A stretch of DNA of 64,000 nucleotides from AP-15 sp963790875 (GCA_963790875.1 CAWBQT010000003.1:1302001-1366000); one strand, 5' to 3'. Counted from the first letter of the stretch, positions 15,577 to 24,793 are shown. Made by a program: numbers and translations. Notes: generated from the letters alone by a model not told the origin.

Positions 15577-16452
15577 ATGGACTGGGATGGCGTCCGGGTG
15601 TTCCTCGCGGTTGCCCGAAAGGGGTCGATGCGCGCCGCCGGGCGGGCGCTCGGCCTGAGCCAACCGACCATCGCCCGCCGATTGGCGGCGTTCGAGGCCG
15701 GCTTCGGCGGGCCGGCCTTATTCGATCGCCTGCCCGAGGGGCTCCGCCTCAGCGCCGCCGGCGAGCAGTTGGTCCCGGCGATCGAGACCGTCGAGGATGC
15801 GATGCTGGCGCTGGAACGGCGGCGCGCGGCGATCTCGCCAGTGCTGAGTGGGACCGTGCGCGTGTCGACCGGCGAGTGTGCCGCCGGGTTTCTGGCTCGT
15901 TCTCTGTCAGGATCGACAGCGGCGACGCTTCCGCCCGGCATTACCTTGGAATTGGTTTTCGAGTTGGGGCAGACGGCAAACCTCGCGCGGCGCGAGGCCG
16001 ATATGGCATTGCGCCACCAGCCGCCGGAAAGCGGCGACTTCTACATTTCCAAGGCGGGCACCTTCGCTTGTGCCGTCTACCGGAGTTGCGGCTCGGATGC
16101 CGCTGCGTGGGTCACCTATCCCGACGAGCAGGCGCATTATGCGCCGGCGCGCTGGGTCCAGCGGCAGGCGGCAGAGACGGGGAGGCCGGTGGCGCTCCGA
16201 GCCTCTTCGATGCTTATGCATTTGGAAGCGATCCGCGCCGGTACCGTCCGCGGCGTCTTGCCCTGCTATGTTGGCGATGGCCAGCCTCTGCTCGAGCGGC
16301 TGACGCAGCCGATCCCCGAATTGGCAGCGGAATACTGGATGATCGTCCACCGTGATCTGCGCCGCGCCGCCTGCGTGCGCGCGGTAATCGAGTGGATAAA
16401 GGCGCTGTTTGCCGAGCAGCGGGACGTGCTCTCAGGCGTCGCCTGCGGATGA
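15577..16452 (+). CDS. LysR-family transcriptional regulator
   Basis: 291 residues. The winged HTH spans residues 1-60: MDWDGVRVFLAVARKGSMRA, with SQPTIARRLAAFEAGFG as recognition helix. The effector domain is shorter than usual and of the group with WVTYPDEQ and an EYWMIVHRDLRRAA tail. The ATG at 15577 gives the standard LysR N-terminus; an earlier in-frame ATG at 15490 adds 29 atypical residues. It is divergent from the truncated cupin gene. Its target is unknown. Confidence 0.85.
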   Translation: MDWDGVRVFLAVARKGSMRAAGRALGLSQPTIARRLAAFEAGFGGPALFDRLPEGLRLSAAGEQLVPAIETVEDAMLALERRRAAISPVLSGTVRVSTGECAAGFLARSLSGSTAATLPPGITLELVFELGQTANLARREADMALRHQPPESGDFYISKAGTFACAVYRSCGSDAAAWVTYPDEQAHYAPARWVQRQAAETGRPVALRASSMLMHLEAIRAGTVRGVLPCYVGDGQPLLERLTQPIPELAAEYWMIVHRDLRRAACVRAVIEWIKALFAEQRDVLSGVACG

Positions 16453-16540
16453 ACTTGACGGCGCGTGGCCGCTTCGACAGCAGGCGAGTGTTTGGAGGCA
16501 GGAGCGATAGCAGTTTTGCCGCATGGTTTGTCGATCGCCC

Positions 16541-16783
16541 TCAGCCACGGCGCTGCCGTTCGACCTGCATATTGGAGAGAAACGGCAGCAGCGGATGGGC
16601 GCCCATCGCGACGATTGCGATGTCGGGCTTGCGCTCGCCAAGCGCACCCGCGGCGCAGGCCCAGCAGCGGAGTTCAACATTGCCGGCGGCGTCGAGTTTG
16701 GCCGCGTCATAGCCCACCAACGATTTGAGGTTGCCGGCGACAATTCTCGCGAGCACTTCGCGGTCCCAGCGCGTGGCCTCCAC
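16541..16783 (-). pseudogene. Truncated, internally deleted copy of the LigB-type dioxygenase gene
   Basis: 80 codons that match the C-terminal region of the intact gene at 21602-22657. DREVLARIVAGNLKSLVGYD and VELRCWACAAGALGERKPDI are joined directly to AIVAMGAHPLLPFLS and VERQRRG. About 240 bases present in the intact copy are missing between these parts. The whole N-terminal catalytic region is absent. Bases beyond the stop (GTCGATCGCCCTCAGCCACGG) are shared by both copies, so this is a duplication followed by deletion, not convergence. Confidence 0.85.
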
Positions 16784-16861
16784 GCAAGCCCGATCGATGG
16801 CGGCGCAGCGAGGCTTAACTTAACCAGCCGTACAACCCAACCAAGGGAGTAGTTGCCGAAA

Positions 16862-18124
16862 TCAAATTTTGCGCAAGACCTCAACCGTGAGGTGTGACAG
16901 CGACGCAAAGCGGCCGAGCCGGGCGCGATAATAGTCCGCTCCGCGTGTTTGCGTCGTAATGACGGAAATAATTCCCCCCAGGTGCCCCGGCCCCAAGCGC
17001 CAGAGATGGAGATCGGCGAGTTGGTCGCCCTCGCTCTCGACGGCTCGGCGCAGATTGTTCGCCATCCGCGGGTCAGGGTTCATATCGAGCAGGATCGCGC
17101 TGGTGTCGCGGACGAGGCCATAAGCCCAGCTTGCGATGACGGCAGCGCCGACAATGCCCGCAAGCGGGTCCATCCACATCCAATCGAGAAGGCGGGCGAG
17201 CAGCAAGCCCACGATCACCATGACCGAGACCGCGGCATCGGCCATGACGTGGGTCACGGCAGCGCGCATATTGTTGTCGCGGCCTGCCGACCCGTGCCCA
17301 TGCTCATGTTCTTCGAAGACGACTGGATAATCCTGCTGGCCGATCTGCACATGCGCGGTAAACGCGTGCGGTTCGGGAATCTCTTCGAGCGATTCCAGAT
17401 AGCCGCCTTGGTCTTTCATCGCGAAAACCTGTCGCGTGCCGTCAGGGCGCACGGTTTGGACCGACGCTGCTTGTGCGGTTAGAGCCGGGCCGGTTTCGAC
17501 CCTTAGCCGGAAACGGGGCGGCACGCCGTGCTCGAACACCTCGAGGAGGACGACCCCGGCATCGGTCGTAATTTGGTGCGCCTCATCATGATCATGCCCC
17601 TCGTGCGCATGCGCGTGACTGTGGCCGTGATCATGCCCGCCACTACTGAGCAGCCACGCACTTGCGATGTTCACAACCAAGCCAAGGCAGGCAATCGGGA
17701 TCGCCTCGGCGAAATGGATCGAGACAGGTGCAAAGATACGACTGACGGATTCGTAGCCTATCAGCATTGCGATCATCGCGAGAATGATCGCACTAGTGAA
17801 CCCGGCGAGATCACCAAGCTTGCCGGTGCCGAACGTGAAGTTGCGATCATCGGCGTGCTTGCGAGCGTAAGTGTAGGCGAGCGCGGCGAGCAGGAGAGCA
17901 CCCGCATGCGTGCTCATATGCAGACCATCGGCGACGAGTGCGATTGAACCAAACATCAGGCCGCCGACAATTTCGGCGATCATCATGGCACCGCAGAGCC
18001 AGATCACCGCCCACGTCTTGCGCTCGTTTTTTTCGTGCCCCTCACCGAGGAATACGTGGCTATGGATGGGGCTATGGATGGCGAAAGGAGCGCCACTGGT
18101 GGTCTCGATCATGGCGGCCCTCAT
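16862..18124 (-). CDS. dmeF: CDF-family divalent metal exporter (Ni/Co), DmeF-type
   Basis: 420 residues, six predicted transmembrane helices. Helix 2 carries the metal motif ALVADGLHM and helix 5 carries HVMADAAVSV, the paired HxxxD/DxxxD sites of CDF exporters. Between them lies a His-rich loop (GGHDHGHSHAHAHEGHDHDE, about residues 163-182) plus a roughly 90-residue beta-rich insert typical of long DmeF proteins. It would export Ni(II)/Co(II) in exchange for protons. The ATG overlaps the dmeR stop as ATGA, so the two are translationally coupled and probably metal-induced through DmeR. Confidence 0.9.
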   Translation of the reverse strand: MRAAMIETTSGAPFAIHSPIHSHVFLGEGHEKNERKTWAVIWLCGAMMIAEIVGGLMFGSIALVADGLHMSTHAGALLLAALAYTYARKHADDRNFTFGTGKLGDLAGFTSAIILAMIAMLIGYESVSRIFAPVSIHFAEAIPIACLGLVVNIASAWLLSSGGHDHGHSHAHAHEGHDHDEAHQITTDAGVVLLEVFEHGVPPRFRLRVETGPALTAQAASVQTVRPDGTRQVFAMKDQGGYLESLEEIPEPHAFTAHVQIGQQDYPVVFEEHEHGHGSAGRDNNMRAAVTHVMADAAVSVMVIVGLLLARLLDWMWMDPLAGIVGAAVIASWAYGLVRDTSAILLDMNPDPRMANNLRRAVESEGDQLADLHLWRLGPGHLGGIISVITTQTRGADYYRARLGRFASLSHLTVEVLRKI

Positions 18125-18399
18125 TTCAAATAGGTGCGGACAACTTCGAGCAGTTGCTCGGCCGCTTCGGTGTTCAAAGCTCCCGGATGTTGCTCGGCAT
18201 CGACGAGGTGCATGCGCACATGGTCCTCGACCACCTCGGCCATCAAGCCGGCCATCGCTCCCCGCGCTCCGGCGATGAGATGCATGACGCGATCACAGCC
18301 AGCCTCACCGTCAAGCGCGCGCTCGATGGCTTCGACTTGACCCCTGATGCGCCGCACACGCGCCATCAGCTTGCGTTTCCCATGGACGGTATGTGTCAT
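18121..18399 (-). CDS. dmeR: RcnR/DmeR-type nickel/cobalt-responsive repressor
   Basis: A 92-residue all-helical DUF156 repressor. The Ni/Co ligand set of RcnR is complete: His3, Cys35 (in AGCDRVMH), His60 and His64 (VVEDHVRMH). This separates it from CsoR copper sensors. Metal binding releases the DNA. It is followed directly by dmeF, and a G/C-tract operator lies before it. Confidence 0.92.
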   Translation of the reverse strand: MTHTVHGKRKLMARVRRIRGQVEAIERALDGEAGCDRVMHLIAGARGAMAGLMAEVVEDHVRMHLVDAEQHPGALNTEAAEQLLEVVRTYLK

Positions 18400-18406
18400 C
18401 CGCCGG

Positions 18407-18426
18407 ATATAGCCTAGCCCCCTATC
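18407..18426. promoter_or_regulatory. Probable DmeR operator
   Basis: ATAG (18409-18412) and CTAT (18422-18425) flank a core with a CCCCC tract, the AT-flanked G/C-tract layout of RcnR and DmeR boxes. It ends about 10-25 bases before the dmeR start. Confidence 0.6.
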
Positions 18427-18605
18427 CCATTCAAGATGTCGAGGACGATCTTGAAATAAACCGAACTCGCCTAACGAGACCCGCCCAGTTTGTATCCATT
18501 GGGGAGTAGCCGCCCGGCGACACGATCGGCCTGCGCGTCAGCACACTTGGCGATGATCGCCATGGCGCGCGGGGCCTTCGGGCATGGCGAGACCAACGGA
18601 TTGCG

Positions 18606-18934
18606 ATGGCGCTTTGGGTGCTGAAACCCGATTCTCTGGATGACGGTAATCCGACACATCGGCGGGAGGCGTTCGTCGCCACCCTGATCGCATTCTTCAT
18701 CGCGGAGATCGCGACAAGACGCAAATCGCAACAGTCGCACTCGCGGCGGGCTACTCGAACCTTGCTGCGGTCGTCACCGGGACGACTTCCCGCATGTTGC
18801 TCGCTAATGTGCCCGTTGTATTGTTCGAGCAGGGCCTTTGCCTTCCGTCTCCGTCTCAGACGATCCACTACAGCGCATCCTGCCTCTTTGTCGTCCTTGG
18901 CGGTGTATTCATCATCCGCCCACTAATGCATTAA
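18606..18934 (+). pseudogene. Gdt1/TMEM165 (UPF0016)-family metal transporter remnant
   Basis: Second half of a Mn/Ca-type transporter. It reads LKPDSLDDGN, AFVATLIAFFIAEI, then a one-base loss near 18713 breaks the family signature EIGDKTQ. In the next frame IATVALAAGYSNLAAVVTGT continues to the end CLFVVLGGVFIIRPLMH with stop at 18932. The first half, with its own EIGDKTQ motif, is missing. A central segment is also altered. It lies beside dmeRF, so an older metal-homeostasis group may have been here. Confidence 0.78.
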
Positions 18935-18966
18935 TCGCCGATCCCGAACGCTGCACTTTTCAATGG

Positions 18967-20265
18967 TCAATTCGCGACCGTGATGGCCTCCTCCGGCGGG
19001 CGCACCTTCTGGAACTTGACCAGCAGCAGGATGTCATAGACGCCTTTGATGACGCCGCCGATCAGCAGCGGCCAGCCGAAACTCGAAAGCGTCAGCAGGT
19101 ACCCCGATATCAGCGAGCCCGTCGCCCAGGCGAAAGTCTTCGGCACCGCGGTGATGCTCGCGGCGGCAGGCCGCTCTTCCGGCGCCACCACGGCCATGAC
19201 GTAGGAGGCCCGCGTAGGCACATCCATCTGCGACAATGCGCTCCGCGCGAGCAACAGGCCGACTGCGATTTCGAGATTCGGCGCGAAGGGAACGAGGATC
19301 AGCAGCAAGTTCGACGGCAGGTGGGTCAACACCATCGTGTTGATAAGCCCGATGCGTTTCGCGATCGGCACGGCGACGAGATAGGAAATTGCCGAGCAGA
19401 CGCCGCTCCAGAACAGGATCGCGGCGGCTGTCGTCACCGAAATCTGGAAACGTTGATAAAGCCACAGCGCAAGCAGCGACTGCACCAGGAAACCCGTGCC
19501 GAACGAGTCCACCCCGAACAAGGCCGCCAAGCCGTAGACCAGCCTGCGTGATTGGAGCAACGGCGCCCGCGGGACTTCGCCAGCCATCTCGACCGCCGGC
19601 GACAGCGGCCGGTAGAGCAGCATCGCGACGATCCCGAACACTCCGTACAGCGCGAACATGAACTGCATAGCCGTGGCGCGCCGCCACCCGATCCAGGCTG
19701 TCACCAGGTCGGGAAACGATGCGGCTAGCACGCCCAACGCACCCGCGAGGGAGCCGATGACGCTGTAGCGCGCAAACAGCGCCGTGCGCCGCCTAGCCTC
19801 GACCGTTTCCGTCAGCACGGTCTGTTCGAGCGGCAGAAAAATGCTGGCATCGCCCGAGGTCGGGTTCATCGTGCCGACGAAGGCGATGACTAGAAGCGGC
19901 CAGAAAGCGGTCATGACCGCAAAGCCGGCGCCCGTGGCCGCCATCAGCAATGCCGCCCCGAGCAGCAGCCATCGTCGCGAATAGCGATTGGCGATCAGCC
20001 CGACCCATAGCGTCAGCAAAGCGGTGCCGATCAACGTGCTCGTGACGATCGCGCCGATGGCAAGCGCATTAAAGCCGAGCATAACGAGGTAGATTGGCAA
20101 CAGCAGTGAAACGTAACCGTCGGCGAAGGCCCGCAAGCCGCGCGCGGTGAGGACGCGCACCGCATCCCTCGATGCTCCACGAGGTAATAGCCGCCACCAT
20201 TCGTCACCGGCGCCGGCTGCACGCGCCGCGCTCCGCTCAGCCGCGCCGCTATTCATCGTCTTCAT
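18967..20265 (-). CDS. MFS transporter
   Basis: 432 residues with about 12 hydrophobic helices and a short soluble N-terminus. The MFS loop 2-3 signature is degenerate (GLIANRYSRRWLL). NPTSGDASIFLPLEQ and the proline-rich helix ends suggest an MFS group whose substrate is unknown. The ATG overlaps the stop of the upstream propeller gene as ATGA, which fixes the start and implies coupled translation. The substrate may relate to the secreted propeller protein. Confidence 0.85.
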   Translation of the reverse strand: MKTMNSGAAERSAARAAGAGDEWWRLLPRGASRDAVRVLTARGLRAFADGYVSLLLPIYLVMLGFNALAIGAIVTSTLIGTALLTLWVGLIANRYSRRWLLLGAALLMAATGAGFAVMTAFWPLLVIAFVGTMNPTSGDASIFLPLEQTVLTETVEARRRTALFARYSVIGSLAGALGVLAASFPDLVTAWIGWRRATAMQFMFALYGVFGIVAMLLYRPLSPAVEMAGEVPRAPLLQSRRLVYGLAALFGVDSFGTGFLVQSLLALWLYQRFQISVTTAAAILFWSGVCSAISYLVAVPIAKRIGLINTMVLTHLPSNLLLILVPFAPNLEIAVGLLLARSALSQMDVPTRASYVMAVVAPEERPAAASITAVPKTFAWATGSLISGYLLTLSSFGWPLLIGGVIKGVYDILLLVKFQKVRPPEEAITVAN

Positions 20266-21272
20266 GGCGACGGCCGAAACACCCAAATCGCGGCCGGCTC
20301 GTTCGAGCGCGCCCGCGCCGCGACATAGAGCCGATCGAACTCGGGGACAAACAGCGAGGTGCGCGCTCCCGATACCGTCGCCACGCGCGCAATACGCCCA
20401 TAATCAGCCCCGCGTTGCTCGAACACATCGACGACGCCTTCGCCGCAGCTCACATAAGCGCGGCGGCGTTTAGCGTCGACGAACACATCGTCGGCGTCGC
20501 CGCAAGTCTCGATCCTCGCCGCGACCCGTCCGTCTCGACCGGAAAGCGCCATCAGCGTCGGCGGCCTGCGAAAGACGACGAGGACCCGATGTGCGTCACG
20601 GTCGATCGCCATCGGGAAATTGGCGCGAAGGCCTTCGGTCGGCAACGATCTGCTTCCCTTCGCCGCAAGATCCGCGACCTCGATCTCGCGGGCCTCCGGC
20701 ACATTGATGAAGACCCGGGTCCCCGTCTCGTCGATCTGGAAGCTCTCGGGATGGCCAGTCAAAGGGATGTCGGCGATCCTGGTCCGGCTCGCCGGATCGA
20801 TGACGGCAACCGCACCTTTGCCATAGCCCACAAGCACCTGATTGTGCTGCGTATCCACCCGGACATTGTCGGCATCATCGCCGAGCCTGACGCGGCCGAT
20901 TGGTACCAGATCGCCGCCACGCAGAACGCGCACTGAGCCGTCCCCGCCGTTGGCGACGTAAATGCTATCGGCGAAGGGGACATAGGCGACGCCCTGCGGC
21001 TCGCGGAAGCCGGCAATCGTGCGCAGCACCCTACCGGCGGCCAAGTCGACCACGCCCAGGCTGTCGTTGCCGAACTCGGCCACCAACAGGCGCTGCCGCT
21101 TCAGGTCAACGCCAAGATGGTCGATCCGGCCGGTCACGGGGCCGAGTGGGATCTTCGCCTTAAGCACGAGCGGCGCGCCGGCGGTCTGCGCGCCGCCGGC
21201 GGCCGGAAACATCGCGATCGCGATCGTTAGGATTACGCTCGTGAACGCACCGCTCCTAGTTTTTCGCGACAT
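20262..21272 (-). CDS. Secreted YncE-like beta-propeller protein
   Basis: 336 residues. The signal peptide spans about residues 10-29 (VILTIAIAMFPAAGGAQ). The rest consists of repeated blades with the pattern hydrophobic-D-x-A-x-R (GRIDHLGVDLKRQRLLVAEF, DSIYVANGGDGSVRV, KGAVAVIDPASRTRI), typical of YncE/Vgb-type seven-blade propellers. Periplasmic. Role unknown; such proteins bind ligands or DNA or act as scaffolds. Coupled by ATGA to the MFS gene. Its 5' end overlaps the tail of a decayed frame at 21256. Confidence 0.82.
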   Translation of the reverse strand: MSRKTRSGAFTSVILTIAIAMFPAAGGAQTAGAPLVLKAKIPLGPVTGRIDHLGVDLKRQRLLVAEFGNDSLGVVDLAAGRVLRTIAGFREPQGVAYVPFADSIYVANGGDGSVRVLRGGDLVPIGRVRLGDDADNVRVDTQHNQVLVGYGKGAVAVIDPASRTRIADIPLTGHPESFQIDETGTRVFINVPEAREIEVADLAAKGSRSLPTEGLRANFPMAIDRDAHRVLVVFRRPPTLMALSGRDGRVAARIETCGDADDVFVDAKRRRAYVSCGEGVVDVFEQRGADYGRIARVATVSGARTSLFVPEFDRLYVAARARSNEPAAIWVFRPSP

Positions 21273-21492
21273 TGATCTGAGCCAGCGCCGCCTTCAGCCC
21301 TTCAGCGAGTTTCCCGGCGTCGTCATTTGCCCAGCCGACGCATTCCGCCGCGAGCTCATGCTCGACAATGGCTGCGACGATCGGCGGCGTCCCGAGAGCC
21401 GCGCCCATGCCGATGAGCCCGCTGTCTGCTTCGATCCGGATCAGCGTCGCGTGACTCTTGACCTTTGTGTAAAGGTCGGTGCGGTGACGCAT
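21256..21492 (-). pseudogene. Mandelate racemase/muconate lactonizing-type enzyme, N-terminal fragment
   Basis: About 78 codons reading MRHRTDLYTKVKSHATLIRI, EADSGLIGMGAALGTP and AAIVEHELAAECVG, the N-terminal capping domain of the enolase superfamily MR/MLE group. The reading then diverges into unrelated sequence and stops. The first residues of the domain and the whole barrel are gone. It sits just downstream of the dioxygenase gene and may once have shared its operon. Confidence 0.6.
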
Positions 21493-21601
21493 CCTTTGCC
21501 GTCGATCGCAGCAGAATGTCATGCACCTCGCGATATTTTGCGGCGGGCGGTCTCGTTTTCGCCCGCGCGCGATTGGAGGCGCGCCTCGAAGTCGATCGCC
21601 C

Positions 21602-22657
21602 TCAGCCACGGCGCTGTCGCTCGACTTGCGTATCGGAAAGAAACGGCACCAGCGGATGGGCGCCCATCGCGACGATCGCACGGGTGTGGAGTGCTATCAG
21701 CGCCGCGCGCTGTGCCGCCGTCAAGCGGAAGCGATCGGCGTAGCCGGGAGCATCGGCAAGAAAGCTGGCGCGGCTTGCCTCGTCATGGGCGAGACCGTGC
21801 AGCGCGACGTTCAATTCCGCGAGTTCGGGTTTGATCGACGGGTAGTGCGGTTCGGGCCGCGCGGCCGGAGGGCGGAACCAACCAAGCGAGGCATAATTGT
21901 GATGCCAGCTCGGCTCCAGCGAAACGATGTCGGGCTTGCGCTCGCCAAGCGCGCCCGCGGCGCAGGCCCAGCAGCGGAGTTCAACATTGCCGGCGGCGGC
22001 GAGTTCGGCCGCGTCATAGCCGGCCAACGATTTGAGGTTGCCGGCGGCAATCCTTGCGAGCGCCTCGCGGTCCCAGGCAAGGTCGGGCGCAGCATAGCGT
22101 TCGATCCCGGGGTAATGAGACATGCCGCCGCTCGCCAGCACCACCGTATTCACCCCGATCGCACCGACGATGCGCGCCAGGGCCTGACCAAAGGCGTAGC
22201 AGCGCTCCATCGACGGTTGCGGCGGCAAGTAGGCGTTGACATAGATCGGCAGAACGGGGTCGACGATTTCGAGATGGGTCAGCGGGATGCCGAGCGCGTA
22301 ATCGATCTTGGCGACGCTCGTGAAGGCCGGGTCGAAACCCTGTGCGTACATTTGGCGCACGACCTCGAACCCGATCTCGCCCGGCACGCGCCAATGAAAT
22401 TGGCGACCCGCGAACTCGCCCTTTGCCTCGCCACCGACATGGATCGTAAAGGGCGGTGCAGCAGTGTGGAAGAACTGCTCCACGTGGTCGTTGGCGAAGA
22501 TGATCCATAGATCGGGGCGCATCGCCCGCAATCGGGTGCCGATCTCGGCCGCCGCCGTCTTGACGCGCTCGACCGTGCCGCGATCCTCGGTTTCCGGCAT
22601 GGTGAAGAATTGCGGGGCATGCGGCAGCATCGCTCCGCCGATCACACTCGACATCAT
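21602..22657 (-). CDS. LigB-type class III extradiol dioxygenase with a LigA-like C-terminal domain
   Basis: 351 residues. Non-haem Fe(II) enzyme that cleaves catechol-type rings next to the diol. The LigB core has the iron histidine in GGAMLPHAPQF (about residue 12), a second in NDHVEQFF (about 57) and the acid/base histidine in SGGMSHYPG (about 185). The last 80 residues (ELNVALHGLAHDEASRASF, RAIVAMGAHPLVPFL) resemble LigA, so alpha and beta parts of a protocatechuate/gallate-type dioxygenase appear fused. GGGAGGAAGGGCA precedes the ATG. A degraded second copy is at 16541. Confidence 0.82.
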   Translation of the reverse strand: MMSSVIGGAMLPHAPQFFTMPETEDRGTVERVKTAAAEIGTRLRAMRPDLWIIFANDHVEQFFHTAAPPFTIHVGGEAKGEFAGRQFHWRVPGEIGFEVVRQMYAQGFDPAFTSVAKIDYALGIPLTHLEIVDPVLPIYVNAYLPPQPSMERCYAFGQALARIVGAIGVNTVVLASGGMSHYPGIERYAAPDLAWDREALARIAAGNLKSLAGYDAAELAAAGNVELRCWACAAGALGERKPDIVSLEPSWHHNYASLGWFRPPAARPEPHYPSIKPELAELNVALHGLAHDEASRASFLADAPGYADRFRLTAAQRAALIALHTRAIVAMGAHPLVPFLSDTQVERQRRG

Positions 22658-22759
22658 TGCCCTTCCTCCCAATCGATCGGACTAGCGAACCGACCATCAT
22701 CAGCTGCGCCGTCAGACGGCGCCTCAGCGCCGAAACCTGCCGTCCGCTCTGATCTGCGA

Positions 22760-23158
22760 CTATCCAGCCCCGACGTTCTTGGCCGGATGGGTGCTGGGCA
22801 AGGCCGAGGGCCCCATGCGCGCGTAAACCTCGTACGGAACCCCGTAGGTCCGCATAACTTGCACGCTGTCGTTGAGACCGCAGGCCTCGCGTTGCACGAC
22901 GAAAAGCCAGAGCGCATAACCCGCCTCTTTGACGAGGCTATCGCGGGTTGTTCGTTCGGAAGTGACCATGGGTGGGTATGCGGCAAGAGCCTCAAGCGCA
23001 GCCTCAAGGCGCCGTCCGAGTCGCCCCAGCGCCGACGCCCGTTCCTGGGCGATTTCGAATTCGAGGGTTGCGTATCCAGAACGAGGCGAATTCAACGCCA
23101 TGGACCGCTCCGCGTCTGTCGGCCATCCCTTATTTATTGGCGTCAAGGAAGCGTTCAA
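22760..23158 (-). CDS. Conserved hypothetical, DUF6665-like
   Basis: Up to 132 residues from a TTG start; a Met at 23101 is an alternative. A helical stretch FEIAQERASALGRLGRRLEAAL is followed by the conserved block EAGYALWLFVVQREACGLND and YGVPYEVYARMG. This resembles a small alphaproteobacterial family of unknown function (DUF6665). It is intact amid decaying genes. Confidence 0.7.
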   Translation of the reverse strand: MNASLTPINKGWPTDAERSMALNSPRSGYATLEFEIAQERASALGRLGRRLEAALEALAAYPPMVTSERTTRDSLVKEAGYALWLFVVQREACGLNDSVQVMRTYGVPYEVYARMGPSALPSTHPAKNVGAG

Positions 23159-23302
23159 GGCGAGACCTTCCCCATAGTGGTCGCGATTTTTTGTCGCGGC
23201 TTTCGACCTTGCCGTTCGACGGCGAAGATTACACCTCCAAACGGTCTTTACTTTGAACCGAACTTTGAACCGAGTGATCTGCGCCGTATCGGGGTCGATG
23301 GC

Positions 23303-24438
23303 TTAGCGCCTGATGGGACCGATCGCCGATCCTGGCCCGTTGCCATGTCTAATGTCATCGATGCCACCGCGAAAATAGAACTGCTCGACCGGGACGTCGT
23401 CGTGCGCGCCATCAAGAATTTCCATACAGGCGCGCAGCGCATCAGTGCGGGCAACCGCCGCACCGCCACGCTTGGTCCAGGGCTCCGCACAATAGAAGGG
23501 CTGGGTAAAGTAGTTTTGCAGCTTCAACGCAGTTTCCTTGCAAGTCGTGCAGCCCCCGACCTCGGCTGTTTCTCGGACCAAACGCTTGCAAGAGCCTTCC
23601 GTACCCGGTTGGCGATCGTCACGTGTTTTCTGCCGGCCGTCTTGGTCTGCAACAGCCGGGACCGGGAGGTCAGCACATCCACCGTGTGATAGACCTTGGC
23701 TCGGGCGCGTTCGAGCGACAGCCGGATGACGGTATCGGCCGGAGCGAGTGCATTCAGTTGTGCCTGCGTCCAACCCGCTTCTGCAGCAAGGAAAAACAAG
23801 GTCTGTACGGCGCCGACCGTACCCTCGCTATAACCGTCCTTCTTCAGCGTCTCCGCGTGTGAGAAACCGGGTTTCAGGGCTTGCGGCCAAATCTCCGCGG
23901 ATGGTTGCGGCAATCATCAGGAGGATCGTCAGCCGGTCGGGCCCCGCGCTCAGCCGGCGCACAAGCTCCCCATAACAACAGTGCTGCCGCCCCCAGGGTC
24001 GCCCGCGATTGCCAGGGTGCCGCCCGCAACCAGCGGGCACATCACGTCGATTACCTTGATGCCGGTCTCCAGCAGCCTCAATGGGTGACCGGCCGGGGCC
24101 TCGGTAGTCAGCGACCCGACGAGCTCGGCAAATTCGACTGCGTCGAAGGGAGTCCGCGTGTGCCGGCCGGAGCTCAGAACAGTACTGCCGCGTGGCAACC
24201 CGCCGGCTGGCGATTTCGCCATGCCGCGCACAATTCCCGGTGCGGGTCGTTGAACGACGTGAAAGTTGACGGCCCGCCGATTGGCCTCGTCGCTGATCGA
24301 AAGTTCGGTCAGTATGTCGGGGGTAGCTTCCGGATCGAACAAGGCGTCCACGACGTTGCCGCGCGCCTCGATCAGTCTGCCGATCCGATTGGCGAAATCG
24401 TCGGGCAAAGCCTGCCCGTGGAGATTCTCGGTAATCAT
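23303..24438 (-). pseudogene. F1-ATPase beta-subunit-like protein, broken into three frames
   Basis: Part 1 (24438-23950) has VVQRPAPGIVRGMAKSPAGG and LLETGIKVIDVMCPL, then a P-loop position AGDPGGGSTVV lacking the usual lysine. Part 2 (about 23913-23524) runs from PGFSHAETLKKDGYSEG to LSLERARAKVYHTVDVLTSR. Part 3 (about 23590-23303) has ALKLQNYFTQPFYCAEPWTK and EILDGAHDDVPVEQFYFRGG, the F1-beta C-terminus. At least two frame changes. The parts are colinear with F1 beta, but this is not a housekeeping atpD: it is shorter and its motifs diverge. GGAGGACACTGACC precedes the ATG. Confidence 0.75.
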
Positions 24439-24518
24439 GGTCAGTGTCCTCCGTTTCAACTCCGTTCAGCCGGCGTGCAGGCGGTTGTTCACCGTCGCGA
24501 CGGCAATGGGCGTCGGCG

Positions 24519-24775
24519 TCAGCTGCCAGCCGCTGCAAACTGCCCCGCGCGGCGGAGCGCCCCATCGCTGAAGCCGCCGATCCATAGCGGTGGATGCGGC
24601 TGTTGCACCGGCTTCGGCTGACATGCATGTCGCTGAACGAGATGAATTTGCCGGCGAACGAATGGATGGCTTTCTTCTTCGCCCAAGCTCCAAGCGCGGT
24701 TGCCGCGGCCATAGCTCATGCAGCGAAGGCAGATGCCAAGACTCCGAGGCTCGGGCCGAGCTTGGTGTATTCCAT
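24519..24775 (-). pseudogene. Chimeric remnant: aldo-keto reductase 5' end joined to a luciferase-like monooxygenase fragment
   Basis: From the ATG at 24775 it reads MEYTKLG, then in a shifted frame CMSYGRGNRAWSLGEEESHP, the N-terminal region of an aldo-keto reductase. This passes directly into HACQPKPVQQPHPPLWIGGF and SDGALRRAG, a signature of F420/FMN luciferase-like oxidoreductases. Both are truncated. Two gene remnants fused by deletion is the simplest reading. Confidence 0.6.
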
Positions 24776-24793
24776 GCCTATCCCGCCTCGGGA

